Position numbers and translations under genes: made by a program. Below are positions 1-5,531 of a stretch of 5,969 bases of DNA, in pieces (within the stretch, counting starts at the first letter, position 1; every line of letters starts with the position of its first letter). The notes beneath the pieces are model-generated. The model had not been told where the DNA came from. It saw only the letters and a program-made list of their open reading frames with translations, and did not search any database. Source of the stretch: Candidatus Methylomirabilota bacterium (GTDB taxonomy: Bacteria; Methylomirabilota; Methylomirabilia; Methylomirabilales; CSP1-5); contig JAKEGQ010000007.1 in assembly GCA_022615475.1 (NCBI GenBank), forward strand, positions 1-5,969, written 5' to 3'.

Positions 1-342
1 CCGCGGATGCGGGCGGTGCTGGCACGGTACCGGGATCGGCTCTCTCGGCGTCTCTACACGGCTGAGGAGAGGGCTGAGGGCGAGGAGCGTCCTCTCCCGG
101 AGCTCCACTTTGCCTCCCGGTTCGCCGCCAAGGAGGCGGTCCTGAAGGTGTTGGGGACCGGGTGGGGGGCGGGCGTCGCCTGGCGAGAGGTTGAGATTGT
201 CGGACCCCGAGGGAGGCCGCCGGAGGTGAGATTGTCGGGCCGGGCGCGCCTCGTGGCGGAAGAGAAGGGAATCCGTCAGCTGCACCTTAGCCTGAGCCAC
301 GATGGGGACTACGCGGTCGCCTTTGTCATTGCCACCGACTGA
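1..342 (+). CDS. acpS: Holo-[acyl-carrier-protein] synthase AcpS, 5'-truncated by the window edge
   Basis: AcpS transfers the 4'-phosphopantetheine arm from coenzyme A to the conserved serine of apo-ACP in the cytoplasm, switching on fatty acid synthesis. The reading frame is open through base 1 and ends at a TGA (340-342). The first in-frame ATG (position 7) is almost certainly internal: the family begins with a GIGxDIxxxxRI block holding a metal-binding Asp, and here only its tail is visible (Pro-Arg-Met-Arg before AVLARYRDRL). About 12-15 residues are missing. Visible family signatures, counted from the ATG at 7, are the SRFAAKEAVLKVLGTG block (about residues 37-52, containing the Mg-binding Glu of KEA) and the C-terminal LSLSHDGDYAVAFV block (about 94-107). 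Visible length is 113 codons against about 120-130 for the family. It lies 104 nt upstream of nnr on the same strand, a common pairing that suggests co-transcription. Identification is secure; only the start is unseen. Confidence 0.93.
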   Translation, partial: PRMRAVLARYRDRLSRRLYTAEERAEGEERPLPELHFASRFAAKEAVLKVLGTGWGAGVAWREVEIVGPRGRPPEVRLSGRARLVAEEKGIRQLHLSLSHDGDYAVAFVIATD

Positions 343-352
343 CCCGAAACGC

Positions 353-359
353 GAGGAGG
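353..359 (+). promoter_or_regulatory. GAGGAGG Shine-Dalgarno-like site, displaced from the nnr start by a hairpin
   Basis: The sequence GAGGAGG is the only good anti-16S match upstream of nnr. It lies about 88 nt before the ATG at 447, too far to work in linear form. It abuts the left arm of the inverted repeat (359-439). If that repeat folds, or is ignored, 7 nt (440-446) separate the end of GAGGAG from the ATG, a normal spacing. The bases directly before the ATG (TGCTGAC) contain no Shine-Dalgarno match. A role in nnr translation is inferred. Confidence 0.45.
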
Positions 360-439
360 CTAGAACGCTAGAAGGCTTGCACGCTTGGAATATCCTCAGA
401 CATCTGCTTTCAAGCATCCCAGCTTCCTAGCATTCTAGC
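359..439. repeat. Imperfect inverted repeat with phased 8-bp units in both arms
   Basis: The left arm (359-387) and right arm (411-439) are each 29 nt. Reading the right arm on the minus strand, about 22 of 29 positions match, plus one G-U pair. Pairing extends by three more pairs (388-390 with 408-410), leaving a 17-nt loop (391-407). Each arm is itself a run of four octamers beginning GCT. On the plus strand the units start at 359 (GCTAGAAC), 367 (GCTAGAAG), 375 and 383. On the minus strand they start at 439 (GCTAGAAT), 431 (GCTAGGAA), 423 and 415. The approximate unit is GCTWGRAN. No T-run follows the stem, so it is not a standard intrinsic terminator. It is AT-richer than the flanking genes. 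Whether it is mobile, regulatory or a decayed tandem repeat cannot be told from one copy. Confidence 0.85.
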
Positions 440-446
440 TGCTGAC

Positions 447-2027
447 ATGAAGGTTGTTACCGCCAAGGAGATGCAGGAGCTGGACCGCCGGGCCGAGGCG
501 GAGTACGGCATCTCTTCCCTCATCTTGATGGAGAATGCCGGCGCCGGAGTCGTCCGCGCGATGGAGCAGCACTTCCCGCGACTCTACAGGTCCCGCGTGG
601 TGGTGGTGTGCGGGAAGGGGAATAACGGCGGCGATGGATTGGTCGTGGCCCGGCACCTCGTGAACGGCGGGGCCAGCGTCCAGGTCCTCCTGCTGGCGAA
701 GAAAGAGGAGGTGAAGGGGGATGCGACGGTCAATCTGCGGATCGCCGAGCGGTCGGGGATTCCCCTTGCCGAGGTCACCAGTGGCCGGGACCTCCAGAAG
801 CACCGAGAGTCTCTCATCACTGCCGATCTGATTGTTGATGCGATCCTCGGGACCGGGCTCACCGGGCCGGCCCAAGGGATCGCCGCCGAGGCCATCCAGC
901 TTCTCAACAGCCTCGGGCGACCCCTCGTGGCTTTAGATTTGCCCTCCGGCCTCGGCTCGGACGATGGTTGCATCCAGGAGCCATGCGTTCGAGCGCAGCT
1001 CACGCTGACCCTTGCCCTTCCGAAGCGGAGCCTGCTGCTCTTTCCGGCGGCTCGGTGTGCTGGAGAGGTCCAGGTAGTGGACATCGGAATCCCTCGGGTG
1101 CTCCTCACAGACTCCAAGCTGCCGGTGGATCTCACCGAGCCGGAAGAGATGCAAACGGCACTCCCGCCTCGGGACCCGGATTCCCACAAGGGGACCTACG
1201 GTCATGTCCTGGTCCTCGCCGGATCCCCCGGCAAGACCGGCGCGGCGGCGCTGTGCAGCCTTGCCGCGTTACGAACAGGTGCGGGACTGGTCACGTTGGC
1301 CGTGCCGGAAGGGCTCAACGACCTCATGGAGGTCAAGCTGACCGAAGTGATGACTGTCGGGCTTCCCGAAACCGAGGAGCGGACCGTCGCCTTCCAGGCC
1401 AGGGACGCGCTGCTCGGTCTTATGGAGGGGAAGCGGGTCCTCGCGCTGGGGCCGGGCCTCTCCACGCATCCAGAGACCGTTCGTCTCGTGGCTTCCCTGA
1501 TTCAGGCTGCGAAGATCCCGCTGGTCATCGATGCTGATGGCATCACCGCCCTGGCTCGTCAGCCAGAGGTGCTCTCGAAGGCCTCGGTCCCCGTGGTCCT
1601 GACACCCCACCCGGGTGAATTGGGACGGATGCTGTGGGTTCCCAAGGAGGAGGTCGTAGAGAAACGGATCCCAATCGCCCAGAAGGTCACCTCGACCTAC
1701 AATGTGACCCTCGTCCTGAAGGGGGCCCGGACCTTGATCGCCGAGGCGGGGGGCGCCGTCCACATCAATCCAACCGGCAATCCCGGGATGGCAACGGCGG
1801 GGGTGGGCGATGTGCTGACCGGCGTGATCGCCGGCCTCATCAGCCAGGGGTTGTCGCCGGCCACGGCCGCCGTGGTGGGGGTCTACCTTCACGGGCTGGC
1901 AGGGGATCTTGCCTGCCGTGAACTCGGCCCCGAGGCCATGATTGCCGGTGATCTGCTGGAAAAGCTTCCCGAGGCGATCCGCGCCCTCAAGGACGGGACC
2001 GTGCCTCGCCGCGCACCTTGTCCTTAG
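447..2027 (+). CDS. nnr: Bifunctional NAD(P)H-hydrate epimerase / ADP-dependent NAD(P)H-hydrate dehydratase (YjeF)
   Basis: This cytoplasmic repair enzyme acts on NADHX and NADPHX, the damaged hydrates of NAD(P)H. The N-terminal domain interconverts R and S epimers and the C-terminal domain dehydrates S-NAD(P)HX using ADP (ATP in eukaryotes). The protein has 526 residues, the usual length for the fused form. YjeF_N domain (about 1-215): TAKEMQELDRRA at the start, GKGNNGGDG (56-64), DAILGTGLTG (131-140), ALDLPSGL (162-169). The ribokinase-like C-terminal domain (about 235-515) shows KGTYGHVLVLAGS (248-260), VIDADG (360-365), LTPHPGEL (385-392), VLKGART (423-429) and a glycine-rich GMATAGVGDVLTG block whose Asp455 is the expected catalytic base. 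The ATG at 447 matches the family N-terminus. The frame is open upstream only to a TAG at 369, with no other ATG, GTG or TTG, so this start is effectively forced despite the lack of an adjacent ribosome binding site. It stops with TAG, convergent with the carboxypeptidase gene. Confidence 0.96.
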   Translation: MKVVTAKEMQELDRRAEAEYGISSLILMENAGAGVVRAMEQHFPRLYRSRVVVVCGKGNNGGDGLVVARHLVNGGASVQVLLLAKKEEVKGDATVNLRIAERSGIPLAEVTSGRDLQKHRESLITADLIVDAILGTGLTGPAQGIAAEAIQLLNSLGRPLVALDLPSGLGSDDGCIQEPCVRAQLTLTLALPKRSLLLFPAARCAGEVQVVDIGIPRVLLTDSKLPVDLTEPEEMQTALPPRDPDSHKGTYGHVLVLAGSPGKTGAAALCSLAALRTGAGLVTLAVPEGLNDLMEVKLTEVMTVGLPETEERTVAFQARDALLGLMEGKRVLALGPGLSTHPETVRLVASLIQAAKIPLVIDADGITALARQPEVLSKASVPVVLTPHPGELGRMLWVPKEEVVEKRIPIAQKVTSTYNVTLVLKGARTLIAEAGGAVHINPTGNPGMATAGVGDVLTGVIAGLISQGLSPATAAVVGVYLHGLAGDLACRELGPEAMIAGDLLEKLPEAIRALKDGTVPRRAPCP

Positions 2028-2143
2028 TCACCTATCCTGGAAAGCCGGCGTGTCCTCAACCTCTTTCTCTCCCTCACAAAAAGGACGGGAATTCAGACCG
2101 GAAGTTCTTGGCGGGGGAGAAGAACTGTCATGCCAGGGGACGA

Positions 2144-3280
2144 TCAGTTAAAGAGGAGCAGGAAGCTGTGGAGCATCCACCTCATCAGCCCCCCTCGGGG
2201 GACGGCGCTCATGGCGACCAGGTCGGTGCGCGTGACCTCCCCATCTTGGGCGGTGATCACCGCTTCTCCAATCTTCTGCCCCTCGGAGATGGGTGCGATG
2301 ACCTTCTCGGGAAGCTGGTAGGCGAGGGTCGGCTCGGGGGCCCCGTTCCTGACGGTGACGATACCAGGCCGTTTCGCCGAGATGGCGAGAAGATCTTCCG
2401 CCCCCTTCCAGACGGGAAGATTCTTCACCCGATCCCCTGGACGGAAGAAGACCACATTGTGAAAATTCTTGAACCCGTAGTTGAGGAGGCGGACCGCGAT
2501 CTCGTGCCGGCTGCGTTCATTTCGCGCCCCGAGGACGACGACGATCAATCGTCGCTCCCCCTCCTTTCCGGTCAGCACGATGTGATAGCCGGCCTCTTCC
2601 AGCCAGCCGGTCTTGAGGCCGTCCACGCGGGGATCCTTCCCGAGGAGAAGATTCCGGTTCTGTTGTCTGATCTTGTTGTATTCGAAGGTCTTCATGGAGT
2701 GAAGCTCCAGCGCGGCCGGATGATCCTTGATGAGGTAAAGCGCCAGACGTGCCATGTCGCGGGCCGTGCTATACTGATTGTGGGCCGAAAGGCCGTGGGG
2801 GTTCTGGAATCGGGTATCGCCGAGGCCAAGTTCTGACGCCTTGGCGTTCATCCGAGTCACAAAGGCGGCCGGAAATCCTGCGAGGTGTTCTGCAAGGGCA
2901 ATCGTGGCGTCATTTCCGGAGACGATGGCCACCCCCTGCAAGAGCTTTTCGACGCTGACCCGGTCTCCCGTCTTCAAGAAGACCTGGGACCCCCCCATCT
3001 TAGAGGCCTGCTGACTGACGGAGACCTCCTCATCCAGGCGAACGGTTCCCGCCCGGAGGGTGTCGTAGGCGAGGTAGACGGTCATGAGCTTGGTGAGGCT
3101 GGCAGGAGCAATGCGCATGGCACCGTTTTGGTCATAGAGAACCTGGCCGGAGTCGGCATCGAGCAGCACTGCAGCCTTCGCGTCGACCTGAAGGACGGGT
3201 GCCTGCGTCGCTGCGTGAGTCGAGCAGACAGAAAGGACCATCAGCAATACAGCAATGGGCCAGACTCTCCAGCGTTCCAC
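2144..3280 (-). CDS. dacA: D-alanyl-D-alanine carboxypeptidase, PBP5/6 type (peptidase S11)
   Basis: This periplasmic low-molecular-weight penicillin-binding protein trims the terminal D-Ala from peptidoglycan pentapeptides, controlling cross-linking and cell shape. The 378-residue product is close to the family norm. A signal peptide is clear: ERWR, a hydrophobic core (WPIAVLLMVLSVCS), and a likely cut after Thr-His-Ala near residue 23. All three active-site motifs are intact: SLTK (61-64, nucleophile Ser61), SGN (121-123) and KTG (223-225). A PBP5-type beta-rich C-terminal domain follows (about 275-355). The final stretch, about RGGLMRWMLHSFLLLFN, looks like the amphipathic helix that anchors PBP5 to the outer face of the inner membrane. 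The start is GTG at 3280 (read as Met), backed by a strong ribosome binding site 5-6 nt upstream. The gene is transcribed alone, convergent with nnr and divergent from tsaE. The family is certain; the choice among dacA, dacC, dacD and dacF names is by convention. Confidence 0.95.
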   Translation of the reverse strand: MERWRVWPIAVLLMVLSVCSTHAATQAPVLQVDAKAAVLLDADSGQVLYDQNGAMRIAPASLTKLMTVYLAYDTLRAGTVRLDEEVSVSQQASKMGGSQVFLKTGDRVSVEKLLQGVAIVSGNDATIALAEHLAGFPAAFVTRMNAKASELGLGDTRFQNPHGLSAHNQYSTARDMARLALYLIKDHPAALELHSMKTFEYNKIRQQNRNLLLGKDPRVDGLKTGWLEEAGYHIVLTGKEGERRLIVVVLGARNERSRHEIAVRLLNYGFKNFHNVVFFRPGDRVKNLPVWKGAEDLLAISAKRPGIVTVRNGAPEPTLAYQLPEKVIAPISEGQKIGEAVITAQDGEVTRTDLVAMSAVPRGGLMRWMLHSFLLLFN

Positions 3281-3284
3281 CGTT

Positions 3285-3291
3285 ACCTCCC
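3285..3291 (-). promoter_or_regulatory. Ribosome binding site of the carboxypeptidase gene
   Basis: On the minus strand this reads GGGAGGT, a near-perfect Shine-Dalgarno sequence, followed by about 4-5 nt and then GTG at 3280-3278. It fixes the GTG as the start codon; the signal peptide begins immediately after it. Confidence 0.8.
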
Positions 3292-3325
3292 TCAGAGTTA
3301 CCCTTAGATCCGCCGGGCCGGGGGG

Positions 3326-3334
3326 AGTATAGCA
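3326..3334 (-). promoter_or_regulatory. Extended -10 promoter for the carboxypeptidase gene
   Basis: The minus strand reads TGC then TATACT, an extended -10 element (TGn plus a hexamer with 5 of 6 consensus positions). It lies about 46 nt upstream of the GTG start, so a leader of roughly 35-40 nt is expected. No convincing TTGACA-like -35 box lies 16-18 nt further upstream (the bases there are GC-rich), as is usual for extended -10 promoters. This is inferred from consensus only. Confidence 0.55.
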
Positions 3335-3405
3335 CAGTTTCCGATCGCCACGCCTCTTCGTCCTGAAGGCCTTCGCTCCCTCATGTCACACGAGGGGAAG
3401 AGCGC

Positions 3406-3912
3406 ATGGAGCGTGTTGCGGCGGCCAAGCGGAATGGGAAAAAGGTTACCGTGATTTCCACCTCTCCGGCCGAGACGCAGCGACTGGGGATATGGGTGGG
3501 ACGGCGCCTGAAGCCGGGGGACGTGATAAGCCTCACGGGAGATATGGGGGCAGGGAAGACCCTGTTCACGCGTGGCATCGCAGAGGGGTTGGGAGTTCTG
3601 CGGGGACAAGGGGTCCGGAGCCCAACGTTCACCCTGGTCCATGAGTATAAGGGAAGGCATCCGATCTATCACATCGATCTCTACCGCCTTCGGGGGAAGG
3701 AACTGGAGGAGCTCGGATGGGAAGAGTATCTTTGCGGGGAGGGTGTGACTGTGATCGAGGCGGCCGAGAAGATTGCGCAGCGTCTTCCGGAGGAGCGGCT
3801 CGACGTTCTTCTGGAGAGGGAGGGGGCACAGCGGCGGCGTCTTGTCCTGGTCGGATACGGCCGCCGGTTTCACCCCTTGGTCAAGGCCCTGGCAATGCGG
3901 GGGCGATGCTGA
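3406..3912 (+). CDS. tsaE: tRNA threonylcarbamoyladenosine biosynthesis ATPase TsaE (YjeE)
   Basis: TsaE is the P-loop ATPase that works with TsaB and TsaD to load threonylcarbamoyl onto A37 of ANN-decoding tRNAs in the cytoplasm. The 168-residue product carries the family pattern in order: SPAETQRLG (20-28), LKPGDVISLTG leading into Walker A GDMGAGKT (45-52), the switch SPTFTLVHEY (72-81), HIDLYRL (89-95, with the conserved Asp91), LGWEEYL, and VIEAAEKI (116-123) where most homologues have VEW. The Trp after that Glu is replaced by Ala118. ATG 3406 is preceded by GAGGGG (3392-3397) at 8 nt. The N-terminus carries about 15 residues before the first conserved strand (VTVISTS), a basic extension that may be real or may reflect a later true start. 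Upstream lies the divergent carboxypeptidase. The downstream protease gene is 114 nt away on the same strand and has its own ribosome binding site. No clear promoter for tsaE was found. Confidence 0.93.
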   Translation: MERVAAAKRNGKKVTVISTSPAETQRLGIWVGRRLKPGDVISLTGDMGAGKTLFTRGIAEGLGVLRGQGVRSPTFTLVHEYKGRHPIYHIDLYRLRGKELEELGWEEYLCGEGVTVIEAAEKIAQRLPEERLDVLLEREGAQRRRLVLVGYGRRFHPLVKALAMRGRC

Positions 3913-4014
3913 GCCTTTTCCGTTGCATGTGTCGGGCTTCCATGCTAGGTAGTTGAGCGCTTCAGTATGCCGCATGCCGTTCGGCCGGGCACACCCGTTG
4001 TGAGCATTGGGTTT

Positions 4015-4020
4015 GGAGGG
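4015..4020 (+). promoter_or_regulatory. Ribosome binding site that sets the HtrA start at 4027
   Basis: GGAGGG lies 6 nt before ATG 4027, and an additional AAGGAG directly abuts it. The longer in-frame ATG at 3967 has no Shine-Dalgarno sequence and would put 20 non-hydrophobic residues in front of the signal peptide, so the 4027 start is preferred. Confidence 0.75.
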
Positions 4021-4026
4021 AAGGAG

Positions 4027-5448
4027 ATGGGGCGCAGAAGCCGGTACTGTCTCTGGGGTGCCGCATCGGCGGCAATGCTCGCCTGCCTTGCGGGTGGTCC
4101 CGTTCTGGTGCATGGCCAGAAGCCGTTGTGGCATGAGGGGAGCCTGGTCGATGAGCCGAGCTCGGACCTTGCGCGGCTCAATCGTTCCCTGACCCAGTTG
4201 GCGGCCTTGATCCAGCCTGCGGTGGTACAGATCGGGGTCGAGCGGGGAACCGAGGATCAGGTTCCGCCAGACCATCCTCCCCTTCCCGAGGAGCAGCCAG
4301 AACGTCCGCGAGTGGGCTCGGGATTCATCATCAGCGCGGACGGCTACATCTTGACCAACCATCACGTCATCGGTGAGGACCGAGAGGTGGAGGTTGAGCT
4401 CCACGATGGCCGGACGCTTCCCGCAAAGGTGGTCGGCAAGGATCGCCGGACCGACCTCGCTCTCCTGAAGGTGGATGGCGGGGGTTCGCTTGCGGTCCTC
4501 CCGTTAGGGGACTCGAATCGGGTGCAGATTGGCGAGCTGGTCATCGCGGCCGGCAATCCTTTCGGACTGGAGCATACCGTGACCGTCGGGGTGGTGAGCC
4601 GGAAGGGGCATGGGTTCGGACGGCTCGGCTTCTTCGACGACTTTATCCAGACCGACGCCTCCATCAGCCCAGGGAACAGTGGGGGCCCCCTCGTGAACAT
4701 GCGGGGTGAGGTGGTCGGGATCAACACCGCTGTGATCCCCCGGCAGCGGATCGGCTTCGCCGTCCCGATCAACCTCGCCAAGTCGGTCCTGCCCCAGCTC
4801 CAGGCGCGGGGCCAGGTTTCGTGGGGCTTCCTGGGGGTCGGAATCCAGGAACTCAGCGCGCCGTTGACGCAGGCCTTAGGGATGTCCAAGAAGCAGGGGG
4901 CCTTGGTGACCAATATTCTCCCGGGTCTATCCGCCGAGAAGGCGGGGCTTCAGCGGGGGGATGTGATTCTTCAGTTCGACGGCACCGACGTTACGGATGT
5001 GCGGACCCTTCAGCAACGCGTGGCCCGCACTCCGGTGGGCACCAAGGCAAAGATCAAGCTTCTCCGTCAAGGTGAGGTTCAGACCGTGACCGCCCTGATA
5101 GGGGAGTTCGGCCCAGAGGAACGGGCAGCGCCGCGTCCCGAGCGGTCTCCGGAGCCGGCGCCGAAGGAGGTCATGGGTCTCACAGTCGAAGAGCTGACGC
5201 CCGAGACCGCCAAAAAGTTCCGGCTGAGCGTGGAACAGGGACTGGTGGTGACCGAGGTAAGCAAGGCGAGCTCCGCCGCACGGGCCGGCGTCCGCCCGGG
5301 TGATATTTTGGCGGAGGTCGATCAGAAGCCGGTCAAGACCATCCAGGAGGTGCAGCAGGCGGTACAGGGGTGGAAGCGACAGGTCCACCTCTTGCTGATC
5401 CAGCGCGGCACGAGCTTCTTTTACGTCGCGGTCGGGAAACAGGGCTAG
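4027..5448 (+). CDS. htrA: HtrA/DegP-family serine endoprotease with two PDZ domains, exported
   Basis: This is a periplasmic trypsin-like protease and chaperone that degrades misfolded envelope proteins. With the start at 4027 the product is 473 residues, typical for DegP/DegQ. Signal peptide: GRRSRY, a hydrophobic stretch (LWGAASAAMLACLAGGPVLV), and a probable cut near His-Gly|Gln at 30-31. The chymotrypsin-fold protease domain (about 50-262) has an intact triad: His113 in TNHHVIG, Asp143 in RRTDLALLKV, Ser218 in GNSGGPL. PDZ1 (about 267-360) has the SWGFLGVGIQEL entry and the GLQRGDVILQFDG core. A charged, proline-rich linker (about 362-380) leads to PDZ2 (about 382-470), with GVRPGDILAEVDQ. 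The loop between the N-terminal strand and the catalytic-His region (about 72-96) is short and rich in Pro and Glu, unlike the long LA loop of E. coli DegP, so it looks closer to DegQ. No sigma-E-like promoter was recognised in the 114-nt leader. It is convergent with the superoxide dismutase gene across a shared terminator. Confidence 0.95.
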   Translation: MGRRSRYCLWGAASAAMLACLAGGPVLVHGQKPLWHEGSLVDEPSSDLARLNRSLTQLAALIQPAVVQIGVERGTEDQVPPDHPPLPEEQPERPRVGSGFIISADGYILTNHHVIGEDREVEVELHDGRTLPAKVVGKDRRTDLALLKVDGGGSLAVLPLGDSNRVQIGELVIAAGNPFGLEHTVTVGVVSRKGHGFGRLGFFDDFIQTDASISPGNSGGPLVNMRGEVVGINTAVIPRQRIGFAVPINLAKSVLPQLQARGQVSWGFLGVGIQELSAPLTQALGMSKKQGALVTNILPGLSAEKAGLQRGDVILQFDGTDVTDVRTLQQRVARTPVGTKAKIKLLRQGEVQTVTALIGEFGPEERAAPRPERSPEPAPKEVMGLTVEELTPETAKKFRLSVEQGLVVTEVSKASSAARAGVRPGDILAEVDQKPVKTIQEVQQAVQGWKRQVHLLLIQRGTSFFYVAVGKQG

Positions 5449-5485
5449 ACCGCAGCACGTGGAAGGTGGCGGACCGGAGAGACGA

Positions 5486-5515
5486 CAGGCCCCTGCGCCA
5501 ATGCGCAGGGGCCTG
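5486..5515. terminator. Bidirectional intrinsic terminator between htrA and the superoxide dismutase gene
   Basis: A perfect 13-bp GC-rich stem (5486-5498 with 5503-5515) closes a 4-nt loop (CAAT). On the plus strand it is followed by GTTGTTCTCG, and on the minus strand by TCGTCTCTCC; both tails are only moderately T-rich. It lies 38 nt past the htrA stop and 17 nt past the dismutase stop, placed to end both convergent transcripts. Confidence 0.85.
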
Positions 5516-5531
5516 GTTGTTCTCGATCAGT

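Noticed and set aside
968..1537. Open frame (189 codons) inside nnr in another frame
   Set aside because: nnr is continuous and fully supported here by domain motifs; the alternative is Gly-, Arg- and Pro-rich frame-shadow sequence.
2103..2126. Weak stem (7 bp, 10-nt loop) between nnr and the carboxypeptidase gene
   Set aside because: The stem is short and AT-containing, with no adjacent T-run on either strand, so it is not a supportable terminator.
2018..2836. Plus-strand open frame (272 codons) opposite the carboxypeptidase gene
   Set aside because: It lies almost wholly antisense to a gene with complete catalytic motifs; its composition is that of a complement frame, and no family is recognisable.
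3365..3374. 10-bp palindrome GAAGGCCTTC upstream of tsaE
   Set aside because: It is a single short palindrome in GC-rich DNA, with no second copy and no positional link to a recognised promoter.
3923..3951. Possible promoter before htrA (TTGCAT, 17 nt, TAGGTA, with TGC before the -10)
   Set aside because: Both hexamers match consensus poorly, and the spacing alone is not enough.
3967..4026. Upstream ATG extending HtrA by 20 residues
   Set aside because: There is no ribosome binding site, and the extension would precede a normal signal peptide; ATG 4027 has a strong site at proper spacing.
4078..4089. Possible lipoprotein signal (MLAC) in the HtrA leader
   Set aside because: The residues before the Cys do not fit the lipobox (Leu at -3, small residues at -2 and -1), the Cys lies inside the hydrophobic core, and a type I cleavage site follows.
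3304..4404. Long minus-strand open frame (366 codons) opposite tsaE and the start of htrA
   Set aside because: It is antisense to two clear genes, is rich in Pro, Arg and His as expected of shadow frames in GC-rich DNA, and shows no recognisable domain.
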